Shown one piece after another: positions 39,595 to 53,100 of a stretch of 64,000 bases of DNA; within the stretch, counting starts at the first letter, position 1; every line of letters begins with the position of its first letter. The translations under genes and the position numbers were made by a program. Origin of the DNA: Meloidogyne chitwoodi (Eukaryota > Nematoda > Chromadorea > Rhabditida > Meloidogynidae); assembly GCA_015183035.1 (NCBI GenBank), contig JACZZP010000006.1:124001-188000 (forward strand). The letters are read 5' to 3'. Below the pieces are notes generated by a model that saw only the letters and a list, made by a program, of their open reading frames with translations, was not told the origin of the DNA and did no database searches.

Positions 39595-42500
39595 TTATTT
39601 TTGTTGTTGCCAAAATTCATCTAAAGATATAGCTGAAGCATTATCCAAAGGACCTGCTGCAAAATATAAAAAAAATACTAAAAACTTTTTCAAAACAATA
39701 AAATTGCCAAAAGCTGGTTCAAATAAAATGTTTATAAAATAACATTTTTTATTAATTAAATTCAAATAAAATAAAAATTATTTTTGACGGCTGCTATTTA
39801 TTTAAAAACATGTGATTTTTAAAAATTGGCGAAACGTTTTTATTTTCCTAACCTCTAGTATTTGAATTTAATTAAATTATTAAAATGTTATTTTTTAAAT
39901 TAAACATTTTAATTAAATTTACCTTGTGGCGGACGGTCAAAAGTCTTTCTTTTTATGCGAATTCGTGTCCCCCCTTTTCCTTCTCCTTCTTCTATTTTTG
40001 TTGTAGTAGTAGAAGAAACAAACTTTTCGGAAACTTTTTCCGGAAAAGTTTCTCTTACTTCTGCTTTCTCTTCTTTTGTTAATGTTTCTGATTCTGTTTT
40101 TTCATTGTCTGATGTTGTTGCCTTTTTTAATGTTGGGGGTGATTTTAATTCTGTATTTTTATCTGAACTTTGTCTTGTTGTACTAGTTGTTCGCATTAAT
40201 TCGATAGGTGGACGAACTGGATGTTCGGTAGCAGCAATGGCAGCAGAAGTTATTACTGATGTTACTACCTTTAAATGAAAAAAGAGGTCTAATATTTCTA
40301 GACTCTAATGACTAAAAATATTTTCAATTATAACTGAGACTCTAATTTTCCCAAATGAGTGTCATTAGAGTCTTACAGTAATTCTACCTTTGCTGCCTTA
40401 AAATGATCACCAATAGCATAATTATCAATTAATTTAATTTTATTATTGTCTTTTTCCTCTTTAGGTGCTTTATCTTCACTAAAACTACTGCCTTCTCTTT
40501 CAACATTATTCCCATGTAATTCAACTTGTACAACTTTTTCAACACTATCATCTTTATTAATATTTAATTCCAAAACATTTTTATGTTTATATTGACTAAA
40601 TTGTTCTCCTTCCAAATTATTGTTGTTCTGTTCAGTCTCTTCATTGCTGTGTTGCTTATACTGCTCCAACTCTTCTTCTCCAATATTTTCATTTAAACTA
40701 TTTTTTGGTCCCCCTCTTTCTTCATTAAAATCAATCAAAAAATCTTCTTCTTCGTTTATTTGACTAGCTCTTCTAATATTTCCAAGTCTTTCATTCTCTT
40801 CTTGTTCTTCTTCAGAATCTGGTTCATATCCCATATTATGCCTATCAGGTTCTTCTTCTTCTTCATCCTCTCTATCAGTTGTTCCAGTCCCATCCCCCAT
40901 CCACCCTTTTCTAATTTTCTTCTCAGAAATTTTTCTTTTCTCTTCATTATTAAAATTAGGTTGATTTGGACTCATTCTTATACGTGGAGAATCATCTTCA
41001 GGTGGAGAATCAACTATTACAGTATCTCCAGAAGTTTGATGTAAATGAAGTTTAGTGGCCTATAATTGTAAACTTAATTTACAATTTTTTATAAATTTGA
41101 AATTTTAAGTTTATTTTACAATATAGTCAAGTTTGTATTTTTTACAATAGTCAAGTTTGTATTTTTACAATTAGCCTCAACTTTATTTTTTTACAATTCA
41201 AGTTTATTTTTTACAATATAGTCAAGTTTGTATTTTTTAACATATATTCAAGTTTGTAATTTACCTCGTGTTCTCTCATTTGTTTGCTAGTAATAGCTGT
41301 ATTTGTTTCTACTAATTCTGCTGAAGTATTTAAAGGTTGTTCTAAAACTTGAGAATTTATAGGTATTCTTTGGGCAAAGCCTGATTGAAATGTTTGAAGA
41401 GGAAAAGAAGCATTACTTTCTTGAGATTCAAAAGGGGATTTTGTTGCTAAATGTCCACCAGTATTATTTTCAGAATATTTTTGTTCTCTTAATTCACGAC
41501 GTTCTTTTTCTTTAATCTTTTGTTTAGATAAAGCAGCAGATGTTTTTTGATCATTTTTAGTTTGTTCATTTTGCTGTTGGACAAGACGTTGATTCATGTC
41601 AATATTGACTATCCGATTATTTCGTTCTTTATATCTAAAAAATTTGTAAAAATATTTTTTTACTAAAAAACTAACTTATGAAATAAAATACAGCCAACAA
41701 TTAATGCTAATAAAGCTAATACAATTACAACAACCAAAAGGGTATAGTCAATTGTAAAGTCGCGAAAGCCGCGGCGAATCATACCCGTTGGCAGTACAAC
41801 AGGAATTTCTGTTCCATCTGAGAAAGAGAAAAAATAATGTTTTTTTTTTGGAAAATAATAAATTAAAACAATTTAAGAAATTTTCCGGAAAATTATTTAA
41901 GTTCCGGAAAATTAAAATCTTCCCGAAAAATTATATAAAAGTTTCCGGAAAATTAAAATCTTTCCGGGAAATATTTAAGTTTCCGGAAAATTAAAATCTT
42001 TCCGGAAAATTATTTAAAAGTTTCCGAAAACTTACAATCTTTCAGGAAGATTATTTAAAACTTTCCGGAAAATTACAATCTTTCCGGAAAATGTTAAAAC
42101 TTTTGTATGTTTTTTAATATTTTAATTTTTTTACCCCTTCGTTTTTTACACAAAAATGGTCTTCTGTTGCGGCAATCATCAATTTCATAGACTACTTGCT
42201 GATCACGTTTATTCCAATCAAGATAAACACAATCCTTCATTTCATTTTCATGTTTTAAAGGAAAACTTAAAATAAAATTAATTAATTTAAAAAATTATTT
42301 TAATTTACTTTTCTGGCCAAAGAGGTATATTTTTGTCAATAGTTTCATAAATACCTTCAACATTTGCATCAGTATAGCCAACCCAAGGAAATGAATGAGT
42401 TTGTGAAAAAGATTCTAAAATAATCATTTTTTATTTTAAACTCAAAAAATATTTAAAACTTTCCGGAAAATATTTAAAATTTCAATTTTTAAATGTTTTC

Positions 42501-43701
42501 TCATCACTCACCAACGATAAAAGCATAATCTGCTTCATTTTGAAATGTTGCCAAATTTGCACGTTCAAAGTTGCATTCTTTTTGTGCTTCAAACCAAGGT
42601 AAAATATGTGGTAGAACAAATTGTTTATAACTTTAATATTAAAAAATATTTTTTATTTTTAATTTATTTACCAAGATGGCGATGATAAACCATCTGAAAT
42701 CCAATCTGGCGGGCATATATCAATATCTAAATAAATTTTATTTTTTTTTAATAATTTTGATCATTTTTTCAAACCAAATTGCACAAAAGAAATGTTAAAT
42801 CCACGTTTTTGAATTATTGAATCTGAGTGAAAGTGAACAAGCAAAGAATCACTGGCACTTGTTATTGCAGCGGGATAATCTATTTTTTAAATTTTATTTT
42901 TAAAATTTATTTTTTTTATTAAAATAATAGAGACTAATGGGATTTTATTTTATTTTTTTAATTTTATTTTTTATACCCTCAAAGACCTGAAGTAATACCT
43001 TGGCCACACCAACGAGCAACTTCTTTGGCGCTTGTTTCGTTTCCTTAGAAAATAAATATTTTATTTATTTTTTAAAAATTAATTAAAATTACCTTCTCTG
43101 TCCCTAACACTAACATAATCATTACAGTCAGTAAATAAGGGTTCTTCTAAATCACTTTCAATTATTGTCAAATGTATTCGATGAAATTTATCTGTTGCCT
43201 AATTAATTTAATTTTTATTAATTTTTTAATTTAAAAAACAAATAAATATGTATATTAAAAATACACCACCTCAATAAGGAATTGACAATCAGTATCTGGA
43301 GGGTAATTTTTATTTTCATCATAAGGTGAATAAATATATTGAAGTGTTCGTTGTGCTGCCAATCGAATAGGGTTATCTGGGCAAGGTTGTGGATTACTTA
43401 CAACGTCTTCAAGATGTAAACGAAACTTTGGTTGTTGGTGTTGTTGTTCTTCTTCTTGTTGTTGGTGTGACATAGTAAGAGATATTACCGATTTATTTAT
43501 TAAACAAAAAATAATTAAATAAAAGAAAAATCCAATTTTGAAGCATTTTGATGGGAATTTTGCTGCTTTAGTGTTATTAAAAGATGGTGACAACATTGGC
43601 ATTTGGCGCCAATGAGAAGGGAAGAATTGATGGCACTTTGGTCGTTTCTTGTTGATTCTGACATTGAATAAGTGGCAAAGCCGTAATGGCGGTGAAGACA
43701 A
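39595..43701 (-). CDS. Type I receptor with CUB and C-type lectin domains
   Basis: Cell-surface protein. The start at 43701 gives a long N terminus whose first hydrophobic stretch is FFFYLIIFCLINKSVISL; initiation at an internal Met is possible. The CUB domain (about 43450-42800) has QPCPDNPIRL, YPPDTDCQFLIE, CNDYVSVRD and WCGQG. The C-type lectin domain (about 42750-42130) has CPPDWI, WFEAQKECNFERANLATF, PWVGYTDANVEG, MKDCVYLDW and CRNRRPFLCKK. No EPN/WND calcium-sugar motif is seen, so carbohydrate binding is doubtful. The membrane segment is YTLLVVVIVLALLALIVGCI. The long cytoplasmic tail is charged, Glu/Gln-rich and low complexity (e.g. the acidic stretch 40373-40975). The last exon ends SLDEFWQQQK at 39595. 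The family is not named; a scaffold or adhesion role is possible. Confidence 0.85.
40018..40060 (-). repeat. CCGG repeat inside a coding exon of the CUB/lectin receptor
   Basis: AAACTTTTCCGGAAAAAGTTTC on the coding strand, followed by a degenerate CCGAAAAGTTT copy, encodes ETFPEKVSEKF in the cytoplasmic tail. It is the same word that elsewhere sits in introns. Confidence 0.6.
41060..41262. repeat. TTTACAATATAGTCAAGTTTG repeats in a CUB/lectin gene intron
   Basis: Four to five direct copies of a unit of about 35-50 bases containing CAAGTTTGTATTTTTTACAAT. It extends to the exon boundary near 41263. Confidence 0.6.
41876..42100. repeat. CCGG-repeat array in the CUB/lectin gene
   Basis: About ten copies of TTTCCGGAAAATTA.AATC-type units with spacing of roughly 17-25 bases, some mutated (CCCGAAAA, CAGGAAG). 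It occupies most of the intron between the lectin domain and the membrane-segment exon. Confidence 0.75.
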
Positions 43702-44718
43702 CGTTGAAAATTACTTAAAAGAGAGGAGATTGGTTTAAAAAAATTGAGGAAAATAAAGTAGTTTTAAATAATTATTTAATACTCTATAAAAGCTTGTAAA
43801 AATGATAAAAAAGGATTAAGTTACATTTATAAGCTTTTATATTTAAAGGATTGTGCGCATGTTCAATTAAGCGCGTCCTAGAAAAGGATTTGTCCTCTTG
43901 TATTAACTATAAAACGAATATTTATGTAAAAATGTAAATAGGAGAATTGTATAAATATATTACGCAATATGTGTCAATTATAAAAAATATCAGAAGTTTG
44001 GTGAAGCAAAAGATTGAAAATAAATTTAAAAAATAAATTTTAGTGAACAATTTAACTGAATAAGTTCTGCTTTGTAAAAACATTGTTATTATTTCCGAAT
44101 GTTTTAAAATTATTATCATGCTTCCGGAAAGTTGTAATTTTTATTAAATTTTCCGGAAAGTTTGTATAATAATTTTATAAATTTTTCCGGAAGGTTTGTA
44201 ATTTTATTAAAATTTTCCGGAAAGATTGTAATTTAATAAAAGTAAGTTTGTGTTCTTAAATAAATTTTCTTTCTAAATTAAATTTACAGATGAAACAAAC
44301 ATTTTAAACTTTAAAAGATTATTAATTTATATTGCAGCTTAAAATTTAAAAAAGAAAAATCCACAATAAAAATGACCAAATTTCTCAATCCTTCAATATT
44401 CCGCCTTCCTTTTATGCTTTATTGAATGACCATTCATTTTGTCCGGCTGTTTTTTCTTTTCTTTCATGTTTCCATGGAAATTAAAAATAATAAAAAGAAA
44501 TGAATATAGGCAATTTAAGGCAGTAAAAATAAAATGGGCAATTTTCACGAATTTTCTCTTATTTTTTTTTAAATTTTAAATGGAAAATCAGCGTCTTTAT
44601 AAAAGAAGAATGTTTTGATATTATTCCGTGTGTAGAGGCAATTTTGTAAAAAAAAAAGAAATAATAAATAATGAAGATTTTATATTTAAGACTTTTTATT
44701 CAAAAAAATATTAAAAAT
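43702..44718. other. Intergenic region with CCGG repeats
   Basis: Spacer between two minus-strand genes. Four TTTCCGGAAAGTTTGTA-type copies at 44120-44235 form a short array. A GC-richer stretch at 44380-44480 shows no coding signal. Confidence 0.5.
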
Positions 44719-47700
44719 TTATAATAAATTAAAGCTTTCATTTGACTGGGATTTTAATAATAAATTAATAAAATTTAGTTCATTATTATTTTCTTCTTTA
44801 TAAATATCACCACACCTTGTAAAAGAAATAATCGTTAAATTTTGAGCTTTTGTTCTTTCAACAAGGCAGCGTTGATGCGAAAATTGACAAAAATTCTAAA
44901 ACTTTTTAAATTAAAAAAATAAAAGTTAAAAAACATAATGTGTTGTATTTTCACTATCACAAATTGGCGAATAATTATTATTGCAATTATTTAATTCTGG
45001 ACAGCATTCACCTAAAATTTAAAATAAAAATTTATTTTTATTTTAAATTTAAATATTTTGCCTGGATAGAGTACTCTTAAAGGAGAGGAGTCATTATTGT
45101 TTTTATTTTTTTCAATTAATGAAGCATTATATCTTTCTAAATGACACCCGTTTTTATAAGTACGTCCGTCGGTTGCACATAACTGCAAAAAATAAATTTA
45201 AAAAAAATAATAATAAATTTTATTAACCGGTTCATAATTATCACTACAAATAAGTTGTTCAATACTGAGCAATTCAGCGCTCACAGTTTGTAGCACTTCA
45301 GAATTGTTGCTTAAAGAAGATTGTTTTTTTGAAATAACTGCTTCTTGTAGTTTTTCAAGTTCCTTTACAAAAAGTTCACTAATTCTTTAATTATTCTGAT
45401 TTTTTAATTTAATAATTTTGTATTTACAATTGTAAATTAATACAAATTAAAATTTCCGGAAACTGTTAAAAATTAAAACTTTCCGGAAACAAATTGTAAT
45501 TTTAAAAAAGAACATAAAATACAAAATTAATTTCCGGAAACTATTAAATTCCTATTATTACTTTTAATATTTTCCAGAAAGTTGTAATTTTAATGTTTCT
45601 GTATTTTTTAAGTTGGTAGAAGGAAAATTATTAAAAGTAATTATTTCTAACTGGCTTAAATTAATTTTTTACATATTAGTATATTAAATTAAAATTTATC
45701 AATCTAAAAATTAATTTTTCCATAATTTTAAATAAAATTAAGCTTGAGGATTCATAAACGACGAAACACCTCTTCTCTTTCCTCGATATTCTCCTTCCGT
45801 TTTTTAGTGTTGTTATTAATGCATTCCCGCTCCTCCAATGGCTTATGGTGAATTTTAATGGAACGACACTTTGCCACATCAAAACTACACCAATTTGAAT
45901 GTCGACCATTATTTGAATCACAGATTGGTAATGTCTCTGGTCCTCCAGTGCATGACTCTATGCTTGGACAACATTTTCCTTGCTAGAGAAAATTTTAATT
46001 AAAAAACTAAAATTTTTTTACATAAGCAGCAGTGATATTGTAGCCAAACTTTATTTCATAAATACAACGTAAAACTTCAAATTCACATTTACTTTTAGTT
46101 TCACCCCCTTGATCACAAACAAATAATAAATCATTTTCTTCTTCATTTGTTTCTGAGCTACGTTTAGTTAAACATGGATTTGCTAAACATTTTTCACATT
46201 CTCCTTTAAAAAGTATTTCAACATGATTAAGACATTGAGCTTTCTAGAAAAATAAATATTAATTTTATATTTACAATTTTCAGAAAGATTGTAATTTTAA
46301 TTTTGTATTTTAAGTTTATTTTTAACGTTTTACTTTGTTTCCGGAAAGTTTTAATTTATATTAATTTACAATTGTAAATACAACATTCAGGTTCTATTCA
46401 AAGTAAACACAAATTACAACTTTCCTGAAACTCAATTTTTAAAAATATAATAAGCAAAACACAAATTAATAAGCAAAAAATCAGAACCTGAATAGCATAA
46501 AAATTCCGGTAAGTTCTAAAATCAGAACCACAATAAGCATCTTTTGGTGCATCATCACAATCATTCCATCTACGTTCACAATCTAATAATTTTTGTTTTT
46601 CTTCATTTTGATTATTTAATATTGTTGTTGTTTTTAGTGTTGTTGTAAATAAAGGTTTTGGTAATGAAGCAAAATTTTCAGAAATTTTGGGTGAAATTTT
46701 TGTTAAGATTTGTTGATATTGTGATAATGTTGTGGTAATAATAGTATTATTGTTTTGTTGTTTTTTTAATTGAGGACATTCAATAATACGTAAAGCTTTG
46801 CCTGATTTTGCTGCTAAACAATGTGAATGAGCAAAAAGGCAAGTATTCCTTTAATAAAAATAAAATAATTACTTAATTCCCCTTTACTTGTGTATTCGTC
46901 CATCGCTATCACAGATTTGTTGCAATTTGGCTTCTTCTACTTGATCATCACAATTTGGTTCAGCAAAGCATTCAATTGATGTAAGAGGTTGTTTTGAATG
47001 TTGTAAAGAATTGTCTTTATTTTGTTCAATATGAGGTAATGTTTGTGGAGCAACACATTCACGTAATGAAACTAACCAACCTGTTGAGCTACCACTCTAA
47101 TATGTTTTAAAGTTTATTTTATTGTTAAAAGCAAGTTTTCCGGAAAATTTAATTTATAAAAAATTTTCCGGAAAAGTTTCAGGAAATTTTATCTTATTTA
47201 TAATGTTTTCAGGAAAAAGTTTCCGGAAATTTTATTTATAAATCAGAATATATAATCAGAATATAATCACCATCTTTCGTTGGAGACAACGATAAAGTTT
47301 GTAGGCACAAACGTTTGGGTGTGTAATTCCATTTGAATCGCAAACAGGTTTAAAATGATGGCTACAATTGTTAGGACATTGTTCCTTCTATTAATTGTTT
47401 AATATTGATAAAATAAATAATTAACAAACTTTGGGATCAAAAATTGGAGAAACCTGAAAATTCGAAAAATTAAAAGAATTAAATTAAAAAAACATTATTG
47501 CATTCTCCCACATGAACGAATACATTCTCTTCCTCTCCGCGTGATCTTCTCTCACAATTCCATTGAGCAAAAAGGCAAACACCTTGAAAATAAATTTAAA
47601 CAATTCTTTAACATTTGAAAAATAAAAATGCTCTGACTTCGATGTGTCCGATTTGTATTGTCGCATACAGGGATCTATAAAAAACAAAAAATAATCAAAA

Positions 47701-49210
47701 ATAATTTTAAAATTCAAAAACAATTTGATCAAAAGGTCCTTCATGTTTACACATATCACATTGAAGCCCTTGTTTTTGTTTTTGAATTTGCTCATTAAAT
47801 AATTGTTTTGGAGGAAGTTCTAATTGTTGTTGTTGATTTGAAAGTGTTTCAGAAATAACTGCCTAAAATTTTAATTTTTTTTCGAAAATTATTTAAAATA
47901 ATTAATTTCCACCCCAGGGAGTGGTGATGTTCTTTGAATTCCTTCATTCCTATTATTTTTTATATTTTCTGAATTTAATGTTGATTCTAAAGATGATGAT
48001 GGTAATTTTCTTTTTGTATTTGTAATTCTCTGAGTTTGAGGTGATAATCGACGCAAACTGTTAGCACGAGGAAATTTAGCTTTAAAAAATAAATTAAATT
48101 TTATAAAATTATTTTAAAATGACCAAAATTATTCTCTTCTACCCTACAAGGACCTTCTCTTACAATGTGAAGCGCAGAAAAAATTCCTCGTGAGTTAAGT
48201 CGACAGGCAGTCAATTCAAATCTATTTAAAAATAAATATTAAAGGATTTTGTAAAAGATTCCGGAACGTTTGTAAAAATAAATAAAAGTTTCCGGAAAGT
48301 TTTTAAATATTAATAAATGTTTCCGGAAAGTTTGTAAAAATAAAAAAGTTTCCGTAAAGTTTGTAAAAATAAATAAGTTTCCGTAAAGTTTGTAAAAATC
48401 ACCGTAGTTTGTAAAACTAAATGTTTAAAGAAATACAAACTTGCAACGATTTTTATGAGTTCTTAATTGACTATCACAAACTGGAGATACAGTCTCATCA
48501 CAGAAGAAATGACAAGGGGGTGGTTTTGCTACTACTCCCCCATTAATAATTTCTTCATTATTTTTTCTTTTAATAATAGCACTATTTAAATTATTATTAA
48601 AATTCTTTTTGTTGTTTTGTAAGCGTTTTGCAGCAGTCGCAGCAATAGCATTTTCACATGCCTGTTCCCCACGGCCTTCAATAAATAATAAAGGACCGCC
48701 ACTTCTATGTTGTGCACATTTGTTAAAATCAAAAATACAATCATTTGCGTAAAAATTCCCTAAAATATTTGAAAATAAATTAAATAATAATTTACCAAAC
48801 CAAATTGGTCACAAACAGGGTCAAAATAGTCGGCGCAAAGTTCGGCACTAGGACAACAAGTTCCTTCATAAGCAAGTGCCAAGCCTTCAAAAAAATAAAT
48901 TTTTTGGATTAAAAAAAATTTTTTTTAATTAAAAAAAATTCTCTTGCCTAAGTCATATCTTCTTGCACATTCCAAAAAGCATTGACTATCATATGTTTGT
49001 CTATCAGTTCCACAAACGGGGTGAAATGCACGTTGACAAGAACAATCAAGAAATAAAACATCTTTAAAAATTAAAATAAATTTTTTTTTAATTTTTTAAA
49101 GAGGCTAAAAAGACAAAAATACCTATTGATTGAACATAAACTGAAATAAAAATAATAATTTTTAATAAGTCAAAAATTTGAATAAATATTCTTAAATATA
49201 CTTTGGACAT
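44719..49210 (-). CDS. Secreted multi-Kazal/follistatin-like protein
   Basis: Secreted, cysteine-rich protein. The start at 49210 gives a signal peptide (MSKVYLRIFIQIFDLLKIII then FISVYVQS). About eleven Kazal-like modules follow. The clearest are: module 1, CSCQRAFHPVCGTDRQTYDS then QC; module 2, CCPSAELCADYFDPVCDQ; module 3, CHFFCDETVSPVCDS with HKNRC; module 5, CPNNCSHHFKPVCDSNG; a later CATDGRTYKNGCH; and the last, CCPELNNCNNNYSPICDS. The recurring C.C...PVC...G.TY.N.C......C pattern is that of Kazal domains in protease inhibitors, agrin and follistatin. Several modules are degenerate, with Gly and Tyr lost. Thr/Ser/Gln-rich linkers separate them. The stop is at 44719. A protease-inhibitor or matrix role is inferred from the domain only; the P1 residues cannot be judged from one sequence. 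Confidence 0.83.
45440..45600. repeat. CCGG-repeat cluster in the Kazal gene
   Basis: Three to four copies of TTTCCGGAAAC-like words in one intron, with smaller groups in other introns of the gene near 46340, 46505 and 47130-47235. Confidence 0.55.
48250..48410. repeat. CCGG-repeat array in the Kazal gene
   Basis: Five to six direct units of TTTCCGGAAAGTTTGTAAAA then ATAAATAA, the last copies decayed to TTCCGTAAAG. Unit length is about 35-37 bases. Confidence 0.75.
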
Positions 49211-50184
49211 TGTGGCTTTAAAAAATATAAAATATAATTTTATAATTTTTTTATAATATTTAATTCTATTTAAAAATTCATGGTCAACGGTAGAGGTATT
49301 AAATGCATTTTGAAGAAAAAATTATGAGAAAAAAGAAAAGAGAAGATCAATTAATAAAAGAAATTAAATGGATATGGATTAAAAAATATAAATTGGGTGA
49401 TTGATAAATTTATTGAAGAAAAGGGTCTCAAGATCAGATTTATTAAACAAAAAAATATTTAAAAAATAAAAAAAAATAATTAAATTAGCATTAATTAAAA
49501 TTACAAAAAAATAAGGTCAAGAATATAAATATTAAAATAAAATATTTTTAGTAAAACATTTTTTATAAAAGAATTAATTAAAAATTATAATATAAAAAAT
49601 GTATGCACTTGACCGGCATTAATAATAAAAAAAACTTTTTTTTTTATTAAAAATAATTTATTTAAAAAAAAATATTTTTTTTAGAAAGAAATAATTTTAA
49701 AATAATAAAATTAAATAAATGTTACGTCAATTGGACAGAGGGGAAATTAAAAAAAATATATTTTAAATTTAAAAATAATAAATTTAAAAATAATTAATTT
49801 TAGAGGGAGTAAAGAATAGTGAAAAAAATATACAAAAAATATATTACGCATTAAAATTAATTGACAAAAAAAAAGACCAAAAATCATCAGTGAAACGATG
49901 TTCTGCCCATTTTTTAAAATTAATTAAATTATTTTAAAAATTTTTAAAAATAAGCAATAAAATTAATTTTTAAAAGGTTTATATGTGTAGTGGAATTGAA
50001 AAATGTTAATTAAAAAAAAAATCGCCTCCCGATTATTTTTTAAATAAAAAAGGGTGCGGTGGTCATTTTTATTTTTATATTAAAAAATTTTTAATTAAAA
50101 CTGTAATTTTATTTATTATTTTTTTACAAAATATTAAGTATATATATTTATATATAAAATTAAAAAATAATATATTTTTTAAAT
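49211..50184. other. Intergenic region, Kazal gene upstream / ZYG-8 downstream
   Basis: Very A-rich spacer between two minus-strand genes. No exon or recognisable element is supported; it would contain the Kazal-gene promoter and the ZYG-8 3' untranslated region. Confidence 0.5.
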
Positions 50185-53100
50185 TTATCTAATTGTCGCA
50201 GTTCTTCTCTCTCTTCTACCTGAAGTAGTAGTTCCCCCAGCAGTTGTTGCTCTTGTAGTATTATTATTTATTTGTATTTTTACAATATTATCATCATTAT
50301 CACTAATTCTTTGATCATCCAAAGATATATGACGATGTTGATTATGATTAAACCTCTTTTTTGAAACATTTTGATTATTATTACTTTGAATTATTCTTCG
50401 TTGCATTCTAGGAGTGGTTATCGTTACTTCTTTATTAACAACAATTTCTTTATCATTAAATAATTGTTTTTGTTGTTGATGAAATTCAATTTTATTTTGC
50501 TGTTTCTTTAATTTTTTATTTTTATTATTATTTCGTTTATAAGTTGATGGAGCAGATGAAGATGAAGCAAAATGAGTTGGAAATGATTGTTCAATTAGTT
50601 CATCATCACTTGATAAAGATAAAAATGAAGATGATTCTGTTGGATAATTAGTAGTTATTGGGGGTAATATAAGAGGAAACTCCTCATTTTGTTTAGTAAT
50701 AATATCTGATGAAGTTGAAGCACTAGGTTGGTTATAAACGGAAGTAGAAAATGAAGCAGATGCTGTTGCACGTGTTGAAATTCTGAAAAAAAAATTTTTT
50801 AATTTTGATAGAATTTGATTATATAAAAGAGACATAAAATAGAGCAGGACGGAATTTTCAAAAAATTGAAATTTTTTGTTTTTGTACAATATTTAAGTAC
50901 GAACATCCCAAAACTCACAGATTATTTTCAAATATTTATATCCCAAATAATCACTAGGATTATAAGCTAAAACCTTAGAGAAGACACCAAACAGCTTCTC
51001 CAAATGATGGGTAAAAAAAATTAAATAAAAATATATAATTTTCAAAAATTAATTTTTTTGTTCCCTTCCCTTTACTTACTCATTGCTAGTAGTAGTAGTG
51101 GCAATTGAAGAAAATAATAAAATATTCCCTTTATAATTATCTTCACTATCTTCTTCTTCACAAAGTAATTCATCCATACTTGCTCTACGAGAAAAGAAAA
51201 ATTCAGCACTAGATTCAGACATTGCAAAATCATCAGAACATTGTTGTTGTTGTTCATCTTCATCTAACATTAACATTCCAGCTATTGCTACAGCTAATTG
51301 TTCTTCTGCTTCAAATTCTTCTTCTTGTGAAGATTTGCCTAACCTCTTTTAATAAAAATTAAAAAATCAGAAAAAAATCAGAATTTTAAAAAATAAATTT
51401 TTACCCTTGTCCAATGCCAATTTAAAACATCTAATGCTGATACTCTCATAGAAGGGTCAGTATTTAAAAGTTTAGTAATTAACAATTTAGCTGAGCAACT
51501 AATTGTATCAAAAATTGGAGAAGGAAAATGAAATTGTCCAAGCAAAATTCGATTAAATAAAACATCGTCAGGTTCGTCAACGCCAAAAGGAGGATATCCA
51601 CAGAGAAGGCAGTAAAGAATAATTCCTACACTCCAGCAATCAGCCTTTTATAATTAGTAAAAATAAATTACGGAAAAATCAGAATTCATTTTCCGGAAAA
51701 ATCAGAAACATAAAAATATTAAACATTTTCCGGAAAAATCAGAAACATAAAAATATTAAACATTTTCCGGAAAAATCAGAATAAAATAAACATTAAAAAA
51801 CAAAAATGAATAGACAATTCCGGAAAATTTTATTAAATCAGAAAAAAAATTAAATATTACCTTAAATGAATAACCAAATTCCGCAAGAACTTCAGGCGCA
51901 ACATAAGTAGGCGTACCACAAAGTAAAATTCTGAAACAAAATATTTTAATAATAAAAAAAATTATTCTATTTTTTTACAATAATTGGTCTGCACTCTCCA
52001 ATTGACATGCTAATCCAAAATCAGCCAATTTAATCATTAAACGACGTTCATCAAAAGAAGAATTATTGTTAGGGAGATAATAAACCTAATTTTTTAATTA
52101 AAAAAATAAATTTAAATTTAATTTAAAAATAAAATAAAACCAAAAGATTTTCCAATTTAACATCTCTATGTACAATTAAATGTTCAGAATGTAAATAGGC
52201 AAGAGCATTACAGAGACAATCAGCGCAGCTTGCACTGAAAAAATAAAATAATAATTAACAAAAAATAGTCAAAAAATTTTAAAAATATAAGTACATACAC
52301 TTCTGTTTCGCTAAACATTCTTCTCTTGCGAAGAAGTTCAAAAAGGTCCCCATCCTTAAAAAAAATAAAAAATTCACTGTTAAAAAAATAAAAAAATTAA
52401 CCGGAACTAATTCCATTCGTATAAACCAATCACCACTTGGATGTGCTATACAATCATAAAGTTGAACAATATGTTCATGTTTTAAAATTTTTAATAATTG
52501 AATTTCTGTTTGAACTAAAGCATAAACTTCTGGATTTTGTAATGTTTCACGTCTAACAATTTTTAATGCTTCATTAGACCATTGTTGTTGTTGATGACCT
52601 TCATTTTCAAGAAAAGCAGCTTTATAAACAAAAGCAGTATTTCCATCTCCAAGAAGAGAAATAATGCGACAACGTTCTGTCAAGTCAGAAGGTAATACAA
52701 CATTTGCAGCTGTGTTAAAATCAGAATATTTAAAAAAATAAATGATCAGGAAAAATCAGAAAATGATCCGGAAAATTAGAAAATGCTCCAGAAATCAGAA
52801 CTACCAAAAAATTAAAATATTCCGGAAAGACAAATAAAATAAAAATAACCAGAATTATCGCTCTGTGTTTGTTCATCATTTCCTTCTTTAAACATATGTC
52901 TTCCATCACCACCCGTTTTCTGACGAAAATCATTAGGATTACGTTTCCGAAGCATTCTCATTTGTGTTGGACGTAATCGAAATTTTCCTTGTTGACGATT
53001 CATAGGTGTACGCCCTCCAATTTCCATTCTTTTGTATTCTTTAAAAATTTTGAAGTAAATAAAATTTAAAAATAAATAAAAAAACCTTCAGAAACAACAT

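Noticed and set aside
39885..40278. Plus-strand open frames over the CUB/lectin receptor tail
   Set aside because: They are antisense shadows of the charged, low-complexity minus-strand exon.
40756..41044. Further open frames on both strands over the acidic tail exon
   Set aside because: Shadows of the Glu-rich exon 40373-40975 and the adjoining SPPEDDSPR exon of the receptor.
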